Positions 1 to 7,444 of a DNA stretch of 61,425 nt are shown one piece after another. Source of the DNA: UBA1737 sp964541525 (GTDB lineage: Bacteria > Bacillota_I > Bacilli_A > ML615J-28 > CAG-313); the NCBI GenBank assembly GCA_964541525.1, contig CAZIQF010000010.1, forward strand, positions 1-61,425, given 5' to 3'. The position numbers were made by a program, and so were the translations under genes. Position 1 is the first letter of the stretch. Every line of letters starts with the position of its first letter. The notes below the pieces were generated by a model that was given only the letters and a program-made list of their open reading frames with translations, did no database searches and had not been told where the DNA came from.

Positions 1-66
1 TATCGAATAAATTATTTTATTAATTTACTTGACTTATTTATAGTAGGCTTATTATTAACTACTACA

Positions 67-136
67 ATTATACCACATTTCCACATTTATTTCTAACATT
101 TAAAAAGCCAGCTAACTTTTTTGTTGGTTAACTGGC
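67..136 (-). repeat. Terminator-promoter cassette, copy A
   Basis: This stretch is repeated almost exactly at 847-913. Read on the minus strand, each copy holds a 10-bp hairpin with a T-run (here 107-116 with 127-136, A-run at 102-106) followed by an extended -10 promoter, TG-G-TATAAT, at 67-72. Copy A therefore ends the transcript of the gene at 148-822 and starts transcription of whatever lies left of the window. The terminator and -10 are plain to see; that the promoter is active is inference. Confidence 0.7.
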
Positions 137-147
137 CATATAGTATC

Positions 148-822
148 TTAATAATTAATTACAATATTGTCTAAATTTTTGGTGAAGGCGTTTCGTTTAG
201 GTTTAATCACTATATTATCCTTTTTCACTAATATCTCCCCAATATAATCAAGAGTTATACTCTCTGGTAAATCTTTTTCTAAAATTATAGTCCCTTTATT
301 ATCAAATAATCTTAATAAAGGAAAATATTTACACGTGTCTAAAAATCTTAAATATATTATTGCTTTTTTATTATTTGCTTCTTTTTCCTTATATTTCATT
401 AGCATATTTTCTTTTTGTTCTAATGCTTCAGTAATACAATCATTAATTCTATTTATTTTAAAATCTTCAGACTCAAATAAACATAATGCTTTCTCAACCC
501 AGTTGATTATTAAGGAACTATTTGTATCACTATCTAAATTATTATATAAATCTACATCCACTTTAATATTGCAATATCTATACCAAGGATGATATTTATC
601 AATATAATCAGACAATTCAATTTCATTAGCAATATAACAAGTTGTAAAATTTATGTACAAATGGTCAAATTCTCCTAATGAAAAATTATTCTCTCTTAAT
701 TTCATTACAATTCTTTTAATTGTGGCATTCAACTTTTTACTTCCTAATGATTCAGTAATAAATGATCCAAATTCATTTTTACTTGAGCTTTTATATAATC
801 TAATATCTGATATAACTTTCAT
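148..822 (-). CDS. Hypothetical protein, 224 residues
   Basis: I do not recognise the family. The protein is soluble-looking, with no signal peptide or membrane segment, and is rich in Asn, Lys, Ile and Asp. A charged, probably helical stretch (EALEQKENMLMKYKEKEANN) lies around residues 130-150. The frame is open up to an ATG at 858, but the extended -10 element TG-G-TACAAT at 847-852 lies just inside that longer frame, so the start is put at 822. An AAAGGATGG ribosome binding site is at 832-840. It is a single-gene unit between the two copies of a terminator-promoter cassette. Real gene: fairly sure. Function: unknown. Confidence 0.65.
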   Translation of the reverse strand: MKVISDIRLYKSSSKNEFGSFITESLGSKKLNATIKRIVMKLRENNFSLGEFDHLYINFTTCYIANEIELSDYIDKYHPWYRYCNIKVDVDLYNNLDSDTNSSLIINWVEKALCLFESEDFKINRINDCITEALEQKENMLMKYKEKEANNKKAIIYLRFLDTCKYFPLLRLFDNKGTIILEKDLPESITLDYIGEILVKKDNIVIKPKRNAFTKNLDNIVINY

Positions 823-846
823 ACTATCAATCCATCCTTTATTAAT

Positions 847-913
847 ATTGTACCACATTTCCTCATTTATTTCTACTATTTAAAAAGCCAGCTAACGTTT
901 TTGGTTAACTAGC
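847..913 (-). repeat. Terminator-promoter cassette, copy B
   Basis: Near-identical to 67-136. On the minus strand the hairpin (887-896 with 904-913, two wobble pairs) and T-run end the lipoprotein transcript from 929-1780. The extended -10 TG-G-TACAAT (847-852) then starts the gene at 148-822. The -10 differs from copy A by one base (TACAAT against TATAAT). Confidence 0.7.
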
Positions 914-928
914 TTGATTTGTTATTAC

Positions 929-1780
929 TTATTTAATTTTATTATATATATATTTTGGAACTTCTACAAGGTCAAAACAATATGCAACTTCAACATCAGG
1001 ATATGATCCATCTTTAACATTAATCCAATTAAATTCTACTTTATTTGTACTTTCATAATACTTATACTCAACAGGAATAAAGTCTCTTGAACCACTAACT
1101 ATTCTAGGATAACAAATTATTACTTTATCTTTAAACATTTGTTCTCCACTTTCTTTATTTAATGGTTCAATATCTTTACGACTTACTGAAGAATATAATT
1201 GCAAATATGTCTCATAATTATCAATCACATAATATAATTGCTTATACTCTATATTATATTCTTTACATACATTATCATATATACTTTCTTCAACTTCGAA
1301 AGTTTCAGTTGATAAAGTAATATAATCTTGTTTCGTTAATTTATACCCTGCTGTTACAGTATACACTTTTGTATCTACATCAATAATATAATATGCTGCA
1401 AACAGAAAAAGTTCGTTATCAGATTTGAAAATATAAATTCCAAAATGTTTATCATTTTTAATGGCGATTTCGTAATAATATATATCATAATCCGCTTCAA
1501 GTTTTTTTAGTGCATTACCATTGTACGAATCAAATGCGTTATCAAAAAAACCTGAAATAGATTTTAATTTTATATATTCAATATTATTATATTTATTATT
1601 TACAAATTCATATTTTATGCCAGTGGGGATTGAAGATGAAACTGGATTAGAATAAATGCATTCACCTGTATATGTACCATGCAAATAAAATTCATCTTTT
1701 GGATCAGTATGAGGTTGTTCACACCCAACCAAACATAATCCAAATACTAATAAAAACAAACTAACTAGTATTTTCTTCAT
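929..1780 (-). CDS. Putative lipoprotein, 283 residues
   Basis: The N-terminus is a classical lipoprotein signal: MKK, a hydrophobic core, then the lipobox LVGC with the modified cysteine at about residue 20. The mature part should sit on the outer face of the membrane. It is rich in Tyr, Asn, Asp and Lys, has no transmembrane segment, and shows no domain I recognise. An AGGAGG ribosome binding site stands just upstream of the ATG at 1780. The next gene upstream (2044-3150) is also a lipoprotein of similar composition, and the two may be distant paralogues or exported cargo of one system. A hairpin terminator lies at 881-913. Lipoprotein status is confident; function unknown. Confidence 0.8.
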   Translation of the reverse strand: MKKILVSLFLLVFGLCLVGCEQPHTDPKDEFYLHGTYTGECIYSNPVSSSIPTGIKYEFVNNKYNNIEYIKLKSISGFFDNAFDSYNGNALKKLEADYDIYYYEIAIKNDKHFGIYIFKSDNELFLFAAYYIIDVDTKVYTVTAGYKLTKQDYITLSTETFEVEESIYDNVCKEYNIEYKQLYYVIDNYETYLQLYSSVSRKDIEPLNKESGEQMFKDKVIICYPRIVSGSRDFIPVEYKYYESTNKVEFNWINVKDGSYPDVEVAYCFDLVEVPKYIYNKIK

Positions 1781-2043
1781 ATGAATTATACCTCCTATTA
1801 ATATAACAAATAAAAGTCCATTTTTGTTGGAACAATTTTACTTATTTATATTATAATACATAATTTAAAAATATGCACTAGAATACTATCTCTTTTTAAG
1901 AGAATTTTTATCCTTTCATATATAAAACAATTTAAACTAGTGAAAAGTGACAAAAAGTTTTATATCTTCATCTATTTCAATTATTCCAAAAGTCATTCAT
2001 CCTTTTTTTATTCAGCTAACTAACTTTTCATTATTTAATTATT

Positions 2044-3150
2044 TTAATCACTATTTTTATAAATGATGTAAAAATAAGAGATTGTAACATTAGTGGATTG
2101 TTTATGATCATGACCATCAATTTTATCAATTAATAATCCAAATCGACTATTATTTAATTCGGTATGACCACGAGTATGTTCTCTATCAATTAACTTGCCA
2201 TCTTCATCTTTTACTATATATGATATTTTATAATTAAAGCTATAATTTACAACTTCTTTTCCAACATCTTTAACTATTATTGTTCCACTAATCAAATCTA
2301 AGTAATTTGCTTCAGTAGATTGTTCAACAGTAAAATTAATATCAAAAAAATCATTTGGGTTTACACCATATTTGGAAAAGTGAATTTCATATTTATTTGA
2401 TGTGGAATATATAAGTTCTTTTGATGTTATATTTTGACTTATAATATCATAATTATATTCATCACTAACTGTTATTCTAAATATATCAAACACAAATTTA
2501 TCTTCTTCTTCGTAAAATTGAACTAAATATTTGTAATACTTATTATTTAAACCTGTTACAATTGTTGGTGTATCAAAACAATATAGTATTCCTTTTATAC
2601 TAATTTCATCATGATATTGTTCTTTAAAACTAATTCTTAAATTATCCATTGTTATTTCATCAATAAATCTAGTATTAATTTTAGATGGATGTAATTCATA
2701 TGGATAATCACTCGACCCAATAGTATCAGCAATTTGTTCATTTTTATTTATATTAGTATTATAATAAATAAATTTTGCAACACCATTTACATCTTCTCCC
2801 AAAGCTATATAACAAGCAAAATATCTATACATTCCTTGAATATCATGGCCACCATTTTTTCCTGCAAATGATGTTAATGCTTTTTCTAAATTTTCTGGAT
2901 TTTTAATATTAGTAAATATTCCGTTACAAGTATAATTACTATAACAAAAACCTTCAACGGGATTATAACTTTTTCTTGCATCTACGCCAGTATAATAAAA
3001 TTTTTGAATATTATATTTTTCTTTTGCAACTTCAAGAACTTCTTGTTCAGAATATTCTACCATATCAGGAAATCTAGTACTTGTACCAAAACAAGACGTA
3101 AGAATTAAAGATAATATGAATAATACTATTATTGTAAAAAATCTTTTCAA
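2044..3150 (-). CDS. Putative lipoprotein, 368 residues
   Basis: A signal sequence MKRFFTII... with lipobox LTSC (Cys at about residue 20) marks a membrane-anchored extracellular lipoprotein. The body has no further hydrophobic segment. It contains a run of beta-strand-like stretches and a His/Asp-rich tail (DKIDGHDHKQS near residue 345). No family recognised. An AGGAGG site precedes the ATG, and a consensus promoter lies at 3190-3219, so this is the first gene of its transcript. The 264-base gap to the next lipoprotein gene (929-1780) makes cotranscription possible but not certain. Confidence 0.8.
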   Translation of the reverse strand: MKRFFTIIVLFILSLILTSCFGTSTRFPDMVEYSEQEVLEVAKEKYNIQKFYYTGVDARKSYNPVEGFCYSNYTCNGIFTNIKNPENLEKALTSFAGKNGGHDIQGMYRYFACYIALGEDVNGVAKFIYYNTNINKNEQIADTIGSSDYPYELHPSKINTRFIDEITMDNLRISFKEQYHDEISIKGILYCFDTPTIVTGLNNKYYKYLVQFYEEEDKFVFDIFRITVSDEYNYDIISQNITSKELIYSTSNKYEIHFSKYGVNPNDFFDINFTVEQSTEANYLDLISGTIIVKDVGKEVVNYSFNYKISYIVKDEDGKLIDREHTRGHTELNNSRFGLLIDKIDGHDHKQSTNVTISYFYIIYKNSD

Positions 3151-3189
3151 ATAAATTTACCTCCTATCATAGAATATATCTTCATCTAT

Positions 3190-3219
3190 ATTATACTATA
3201 TGCAAAACATTGATGTCAA
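3190..3219 (-). promoter_or_regulatory. Sigma-A type promoter of the 2044-3150 lipoprotein
   Basis: Minus strand: -35 TTGACA (3214-3219), 18-base spacer, -10 TATAAT (3190-3195). Both boxes are perfect consensus. It lies about 40 bases upstream of the start codon. Confidence 0.8.
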
Positions 3220-3231
3220 ATTATATAGATG

Positions 3232-3310
3232 TGCCTATAGGTTCAAATCCCATTAGTTGACTAAATTCCCAACAACCTTAAAATACCCTATATTCAAATC
3301 CCTTGAGTTG
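3232..3310 (+). other. tRNA T-arm-like fragments
   Basis: Two T-loop-like strings, GGTTCAAATCCC (3240-3251) and ATTCAAATCCC (3292-3302), occur about 50 bases apart with no tRNA around them. Similar strings occur at 6510-6585. They look like decayed tRNA 3' ends. The flanking stems pair poorly, so no functional tRNA is claimed. Confidence 0.35.
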
Positions 3311-3336
3311 TTAACATCTAATGACTGCACTAAAAA

Positions 3337-3363
3337 ATAAAAAATGCACCTAAATAGATGCAT
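3337..3363 (-). terminator. Terminator of the DUF4143 ATPase gene
   Basis: Hairpin ATGCATCT...AGGTGCAT on the minus strand (3343-3363) followed by a T-rich run. It stands about 130 bases behind the stop codon of the gene at 3494-4804. Confidence 0.6.
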
Positions 3364-3493
3364 AATTCCTTGATTTTGATGTTAAAATCGTTATATTTTT
3401 ACTATAAATCTGATGACTTATAGACACATTTTAATGCCTAAGTGCTACGATATCTATTCTTTCTATAGGTGTGTGAGACTATAAGTCACTTAA

Positions 3494-4804
3494 TTACAAA
3501 TTATTATCCTTAATGAAAATACTCATATATAATGGATAACATTTAATTTTTGAATGAGAGCAATTAACATTATTCATTGATAGTTTAATACCATATTTAA
3601 TGTTATTTTTCTCTATAATATTATTTAAACTTATAGATTTAGTATTATGTCCTGACTTTACTTCTACTGGTACTATATCGTTATTGATCAAAGTAACAAA
3701 ATCTATTTCTAATTTTTCATCTCTTCTATAATAATATAAAGGCATATTATTTTGTAATAATGTTTGCGCAATAACATTCTCAAATATTCCGCCTTTAAAA
3801 ATTCCAGCATTACCATTTAATATTTCGAATTGAGCATTACCTTCATACATTGCAAGTAGAAGTCCAGTATCATTAAAATATAATTTAAAACTTTGTGGAT
3901 CACGATATGCTCTTAAAGGTTTATCAAATGTCTTTAATCTATAAATTTGTTGTGCTAATCCTGAATCAGTAATCCATTTAATACTTGTTCCATAATATCT
4001 AGCATTACCACCATTTCTTATTACTTTGTATTGGTACTTTTTATTTTCCATCGCTAGTTGATCAGGTATTGAATCATAACATTCTCTAACCTTTTCTTTT
4101 ATGTCTTTAGACGCATAATGTGCTAGATCTTTATAATAATCATTTAGTATTCTTTTTTGTGCTTCAACGACTAACCTTATATCTAAAGTGTTTACAAATA
4201 TATCAACAACTTCAGGCATTCCTCCAACAACAACATATTGTAAAAATAATTCATTTAATTTTTCATGTATAGCTTCTGGTACGAGTTTTTCTTCTTTATA
4301 AAATGTTTGGTAATAACTTATTAACTCTTCACCGTATCCTTTTGCCCACAAGAATTCTTCAAAGCTCATTGGCTTCATATTTAAAGTTTCTACATAACCA
4401 ACAGGATATGATGAAACATTCCCCATTACTATCCCTAGCATTGAACCACTTGCAATGACATCAAATCTTCCATCCATCGCAAATGCTTTTAATGATGTTA
4501 AAACATCAGGACATGTTTGAACTTCATCAAAAAAAAGTAAAGTTTTGCCTTCAATAATTGGAACATTCGTTTTATATGACGATAATTGCATAAATAAATT
4601 TTCAATAGTTAAATTACCTTTGAATAAATCTTTTGCATTTTTATCAAGTTCAAAATTAATTTCATATAAGTATTCATAATTTTCTTTGGCAAATTCTCTG
4701 ACTAAATATGTTTTTCCTACTTGTCTTGCGCCATATATCATTAATGGTTTAGTACGTTTATTTTTCTTCCAATTTAATAATTCATTAATTAATTTTCTTT
4801 TCAT
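3494..4804 (-). CDS. AAA-type ATPase with DUF4143 domain
   Basis: A P-loop ATPase of the AAA/DUF4143 group. Walker A GARQVGKT is at residues 25-32 and Walker B LLFFDE at 89-94. A sensor-like SGSMLG follows near 119, and the C-terminal DUF4143 half ends in a PVEVKSG motif typical of the family. Length (436) is normal and the gene looks intact. These proteins are very common in gut Firmicutes and Bacteroidetes, often in many copies; their role is not settled (stress, toxin-antitoxin or nucleic-acid handling have been suggested). No partner gene is visible. The family call is firm, any role is not. Confidence 0.9.
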   Translation of the reverse strand: MKRKLINELLNWKKNKRTKPLMIYGARQVGKTYLVREFAKENYEYLYEINFELDKNAKDLFKGNLTIENLFMQLSSYKTNVPIIEGKTLLFFDEVQTCPDVLTSLKAFAMDGRFDVIASGSMLGIVMGNVSSYPVGYVETLNMKPMSFEEFLWAKGYGEELISYYQTFYKEEKLVPEAIHEKLNELFLQYVVVGGMPEVVDIFVNTLDIRLVVEAQKRILNDYYKDLAHYASKDIKEKVRECYDSIPDQLAMENKKYQYKVIRNGGNARYYGTSIKWITDSGLAQQIYRLKTFDKPLRAYRDPQSFKLYFNDTGLLLAMYEGNAQFEILNGNAGIFKGGIFENVIAQTLLQNNMPLYYYRRDEKLEIDFVTLINNDIVPVEVKSGHNTKSISLNNIIEKNNIKYGIKLSMNNVNCSHSKIKCYPLYMSIFIKDNNL

Positions 4805-4927
4805 AATAAACCCCCTTAAGACATTTTTATTATAACATAACTTCGGAAAAAATGCAAATTATATATAAAATTATTTCGAAAAAAATGTAACAGTATTATC
4901 AAATAATATATTAAAAAATGCATATAA

Positions 4928-4968
4928 AATACCATTAATCCTAACTAGGACTAATGGTGTCTTTTTTT
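4928..4968 (-). terminator. Hairpin terminator behind the GNAT gene
   Basis: A 12-bp stem (4931-4942 with 4947-4958, one wobble pair, 4-base loop) lies just past the stop of the acetyltransferase gene. The T-run on the minus side is modest (ATTTTATA). The plus side has seven Ts, so it may also stop transcription coming the other way. Confidence 0.65.
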
Positions 4969-4973
4969 ACGCT

Positions 4974-5984
4974 TTATTTAATTTTTAATATAAATGTCTC
5001 TTTATCAATTTGTTCAAATCCTAATTCTAATAAACATCTTTTATAGAAATCATATCTTCTCATTAATATAGTATATTTATTTAAGCAAACTTTTAAATGT
5101 TCTAAATCATGATCTACTATTTTCTCATTATAAAAGTTGATAGTTTCTTTTACCATTTTTGCTATAGCACTTTTAAATAAATAATTTTCATCTAAATAAA
5201 ATTCTAGACTAACTGAATGTTCACTATATTTAGGATCTGCATCTTCATAATCAGTATAATAAATATGAGCATATCCAACAGCCATTTTATTACATCTTAC
5301 TGTTTTTACTAACGCATTTTCTTTCGTAGAAAAACCATATATCATATTCGCATATGTATTAGTATTTGGTAACAAAATGAATGGATCATCTTCTTGATGT
5401 TTATAAAATTTACCATACTCTCTATTCATTGACATTGATACAATCAAAACATCATCTTTATTTAATGTTGATAAATAAAAATTACTATCAATATTTAATT
5501 CATAATAAACTGAATCTTCATCACCAGGCACAGTCATACCAAATGTTTTTATATTCTCATTTTTTACAAAACCTAGATTTTCAAATAGTTTTTTACTATT
5601 ATCACATGCGAATGCACAAATCTTTGTTGCATTTTCTTCTTTTAAGATAGTAATCACACTCTTAACAAAACTTGTTCCATATCCTTGTTTTTGATAATCT
5701 TTATCAACTATTAATCCAGAAATTATATATTCATCAAAATTTTCAATACATTCATCTCCTAAGTAATCTATATATGTTGATACAAAACATGATGCAATTA
5801 CTTTATCATTAAGAGTTCCTAAAATATAAAAATGATGTTTGGGGTCACGATTCATTTGACAAACATAATGATACATATAACTACCTTTTGTTGTATTATA
5901 TTCCTTATGAAACATAGCTGTGTTTTGAGCAGCCCATTCATCTGGAAAATGGATTGTTTTATATACTTTAAAATCATTCATCAT
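4974..5984 (-). CDS. GNAT family N-acetyltransferase (two-domain length)
   Basis: Transfers an acetyl group from acetyl-CoA to an unknown amine. The GNAT acetyl-CoA loop appears as VDKDYQKQGYGTSF (about residues 93-106), followed by CDNSKKLFENLGF, a standard motif-B ending. At 336 residues it is about twice a single GNAT domain; the C-terminal half looks like a second, degenerate GNAT fold. Start: a GTG at 5990 is in frame, but the ATG at 5984 is better spaced behind AGTAGGTG. It lies a few bases behind the XRE regulator gene and is very likely cotranscribed with it. The leader upstream suggests control by attenuation. The substrate could be an antibiotic, a peptide or a polyamine; nothing in the sequence decides. 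Confidence 0.85.
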   Translation of the reverse strand: MMNDFKVYKTIHFPDEWAAQNTAMFHKEYNTTKGSYMYHYVCQMNRDPKHHFYILGTLNDKVIASCFVSTYIDYLGDECIENFDEYIISGLIVDKDYQKQGYGTSFVKSVITILKEENATKICAFACDNSKKLFENLGFVKNENIKTFGMTVPGDEDSVYYELNIDSNFYLSTLNKDDVLIVSMSMNREYGKFYKHQEDDPFILLPNTNTYANMIYGFSTKENALVKTVRCNKMAVGYAHIYYTDYEDADPKYSEHSVSLEFYLDENYLFKSAIAKMVKETINFYNEKIVDHDLEHLKVCLNKYTILMRRYDFYKRCLLELGFEQIDKETFILKIK

Positions 5985-5998
5985 TAACACCTACTTTC

Positions 5999-6205
5999 TT
6001 AATTTAAATCTTTCAATAATTCTTCCAATGTACAATCAAGTATTTTAGTAAGTGTAACAAGATATAAAATACTAGGATAACTTACACCTTGCTCCCACTT
6101 TGATATTGACTGTCTAGAAATTTGTAATTTTCTTGCAAGGTCTTCTTGAGATAAATTTTGCTTTTCTCTTGAAGCCTTTAAATTAGTTCCAAAACTAATA
6201 GTCAA
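5999..6205 (-). CDS. Small XRE-family HTH regulator
   Basis: A 68-residue Cro/CI-type protein made almost only of the helix-turn-helix: LSQEDLARKLQISRQSISKWEQG (residues 19-41), then the helical tail TLTKILDCTLEELL. The start is TTG (6203-6205), which overlaps the end of a 14-codon reading frame (6195-6239) with a strong ribosome binding site. Translation of the regulator is therefore probably coupled to that short frame. The GNAT gene follows about 14 bases later. No separate promoter fits between this gene and the terminator at 6269-6300, so it should depend on read-through from the promoter at 6437-6465. Confidence 0.85.
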   Translation of the reverse strand: MTISFGTNLKASREKQNLSQEDLARKLQISRQSISKWEQGVSYPSILYLVTLTKILDCTLEELLKDLN

Positions 6206-6239
6206 ATACCTCTTTTCTTTCTAATATAATATTTTTCAT
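6195..6239 (-). CDS. Short coupling ORF (14 residues) ahead of the XRE gene
   Basis: ATG at 6239 behind a full GAAAGGAGG site encodes MKNIILERKEVFDY. Its TAG overlaps the TTG start of the XRE gene by 11 bases in another frame. The layout is that of a translational-coupling leader, feeding ribosomes onto a poor TTG start. The peptide itself need not have a function. Confidence 0.5.
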   Translation of the reverse strand: MKNIILERKEVFDY

Positions 6240-6268
6240 ATATATCAAACCTCCTTTCTTGTAGCAAC

Positions 6269-6300
6269 AAAAAAAGCACCTCTAATAAACTAGAAGTGCT
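6269..6300 (-). terminator. Attenuator terminator between leader ORF and xre-GNAT
   Basis: 10-bp stem on the minus strand (6291-6300 with 6275-6284, one G-T pair, 6-base loop) followed by seven Ts (6269-6275). It stands after the 20-residue leader ORF and directly before the ribosome binding site of the next frame. Its 5' arm can instead pair over 11 bp with codons 8-11 of the leader ORF (6362-6372), which would free the 3' arm and let transcription continue. Confidence 0.75.
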
Positions 6301-6330
6301 TATATTTTTATATAGGCTTGCTACTGGATA

Positions 6331-6393
6331 TTATTCATCCACACCTGGAAAGTGTATTATTACTTCTAATTTATTATAAAACATATTATTCAT
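6331..6393 (-). CDS. Leader peptide ORF, 20 residues
   Basis: ATG at 6391-6393 behind a good AAAGGAG site encodes MNNMFYNKLEVIIHFPGVDE, then TAA. It has its own consensus promoter (6437-6465), about 37 bases of leader, and a terminator 30 bases after the stop. The end of the peptide (IIHFPGVDE) resembles the start of the GNAT protein downstream (TIHFPDEW), which may be chance or an old duplication. I infer a regulatory leader peptide whose translation senses ribosome state. A free signalling or toxic peptide is the alternative. Confidence 0.6.
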   Translation of the reverse strand: MNNMFYNKLEVIIHFPGVDE

Positions 6394-6436
6394 AATAATC
6401 AACTCCTTTCGTTGTTTAAGGTCTTTTTACACTAAT

Positions 6437-6465
6437 ATTATATTACATTCTTGATGATTTATCAA
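6437..6465 (-). promoter_or_regulatory. Promoter of leader ORF-xre-GNAT unit
   Basis: Minus strand: -35 TTGATA (6460-6465), 17-base spacer, -10 TATAAT (6437-6442). Only one mismatch to consensus. It is the only good promoter found for the leader ORF, XRE and GNAT genes. Confidence 0.8.
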
Positions 6466-6509
6466 CCAATATATCTTAATTTAATGCACCAATTAGTTGC
6501 AAAAATTTT

Positions 6510-6585
6510 ATTGATTCGAGTCCCGTAAGAACCTAACATTCGAATCCCATAGGACAATGGTTCGAGTCTGTGGTCAGTCTCACCT
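6510..6585 (+). other. Three tRNA T-arm-like fragments in a row
   Basis: GATTCGAGTCCC (6513-6524), ATTCGAATCCC (6538-6548) and GGTTCGAGTCTG (6559-6570) each resemble a tRNA T-loop with part of its stem. The last is followed by GTCAGTCTCACC, like an acceptor 3' strand. They lie on the opposite strand to the two real tRNAs next door. They look like scars of tRNA 3' ends. Confidence 0.35.
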
Positions 6586-6667
6586 AGTCTTTAAATCTAA
6601 ATGTTTCATAAATGTATAAAAAATAAGTTATTCTACCCATATTTGTCTAAAACACCCTATAATATGC

Positions 6668-6697
6668 AAAAAAATAAGCCTTACTAGAAGACTTATA
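6668..6697 (-). terminator. Terminator of the tRNA-Ser/tRNA-Glu transcript
   Basis: Minus strand hairpin ATAAGTCTT...AAGGCTTAT followed by a run of Ts, 13 bases behind the CCA end of tRNA-Glu. Confidence 0.75.
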
Positions 6698-6709
6698 GAT
6701 TTCAAAAAA

Positions 6710-6787
6710 TGGTGATCCGTACGGGATTCGAACCCGTGAGTGCATGCGTGAAAGGCATGTGAGTTAAGCCGCTTCTCCAACGGACCA
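6710..6787 (-). tRNA. tRNA-Glu (anticodon TTC)
   Basis: Minus strand cloverleaf: 7-bp acceptor stem with one G-T pair, anticodon arm CATGC-CTTTCAC-GCATG giving anticodon TTC, T-arm CGGGTTCGAATCCCG, and an encoded CCA end. It lies 7 bases behind tRNA-Ser on one transcript. Confidence 0.9.
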
Positions 6788-6794
6788 AAAAAAA

Positions 6795-6885
6795 TGGCGG
6801 AGTAAAAGGGATTTGAACCCTTGCACCAGTTGCCCAGTCTACGCACTTAGCAGGCGCGCCTCTTCAGCCTCTTGAGTATTACTCC
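6795..6885 (-). tRNA. tRNA-Ser (anticodon GCT)
   Basis: Minus strand, 91 bases with the long variable arm of class II tRNAs. The acceptor stem GGAGTAA/TTACTCC is perfect, the anticodon loop reads CTGCTAA (GCT), the T-arm is AAGGGTTCAAATCCCTT, and CCA is encoded. Confidence 0.92.
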
Positions 6886-6896
6886 AACGCCCTAAT

Positions 6897-6925
6897 ATTA
6901 TACCTAATTTTCATTAGAAAGTCAA
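6897..6925 (-). promoter_or_regulatory. Promoter of the tRNA pair
   Basis: Minus strand: -35 TTGACT (6920-6925), 17-base spacer, -10 TATAAT (6897-6902), about 12 bases before the 5' end of tRNA-Ser. A plus-strand TATAAT at about 6934 overlaps this region and probably serves the divergent gene at 6995. Confidence 0.75.
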
Positions 6926-6994
6926 ATAATTTGAATATAATGTATATTTTATCTACTTTGGATAAATAATAATATTGAAAGGATGAAGATAAAT

Positions 6995-7330
6995 ATGCCT
7001 AAATTAAAATGTAAAGTTGAAAATTGTGTATACAATTATGATTGGCTTTGCCGAAAAAATGCCATTGATGTTGATGGACCTTCTTCTAAATGTAAGAGTC
7101 AAACTTGTTGTAAAAGTTTCTGTAGTAAAAATGATCTAACTGCTGATACTGAATTTGCTAAATTTGAGTCTGAACCTTCAATTCATACTGAAGTTTATTG
7201 TGATGCTGTAAACTGTGTCTATGAAAAAAATCAAAGATGCTATGCAGATCGTATCGAAATTTTAAATGATGAAGAAGCTTCATCTAATCGTGCTACTCAT
7301 TGTCAAACTTTTGAACCAATGGATAAATAA
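6995..7330 (+). CDS. DUF1540 protein with two cysteine-rich repeats
   Basis: Two copies of the small DUF1540 metal-binding-type domain. The first (residues 5-45) begins CKVENCVYNYDWLCR; the second (65-105) begins CDAVNCVYEKNQRCY and ends HCQTFEP. Each has the Cys-x4-Cys...Cys...Cys spacing, so each may bind one zinc or other metal. An upstream in-frame ATG (6983) overlaps the AAAGGATG ribosome binding site, so the ATG at 6995 (MPKLK) is chosen. It stands divergent from the tRNAs and is closed by a strong terminator. The family is common in spore-forming Firmicutes; function not established. Confidence 0.88.
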   Translation: MPKLKCKVENCVYNYDWLCRKNAIDVDGPSSKCKSQTCCKSFCSKNDLTADTEFAKFESEPSIHTEVYCDAVNCVYEKNQRCYADRIEILNDEEASSNRATHCQTFEPMDK

Positions 7331-7360
7331 TAAACAAGCAAATGCTTGTTTATTATTTTT
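7326..7360 (+). terminator. Strong terminator of the DUF1540 gene
   Basis: Perfect 15-bp stem (7326-7340 with 7343-7357) with a 2-base loop, then Ts. The stem overlaps the stop codon of the gene. Confidence 0.9.
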
Positions 7361-7394
7361 TAAAAATTCTTTAGTCTTATTATTGCCATAAGGC

Positions 7395-7423
7395 TTGAAA
7401 TGATGTAAAAAATATGTTATAAT
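7395..7423 (+). promoter_or_regulatory. Promoter of the thioredoxin-like pair
   Basis: -35 TTGAAA (7395-7400), 17-base spacer, -10 TATAAT (7418-7423), followed by a GAGGTGG ribosome binding site and ATG at 7445. Confidence 0.8.
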
Positions 7424-7444
7424 TTATTAATGAGGTGGCTATAA

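Noticed and set aside
6628..6846. Open frame of 72 codons on the minus strand
   Set aside because: It runs through tRNA-Glu, part of tRNA-Ser and their terminator; the tRNAs explain the sequence.
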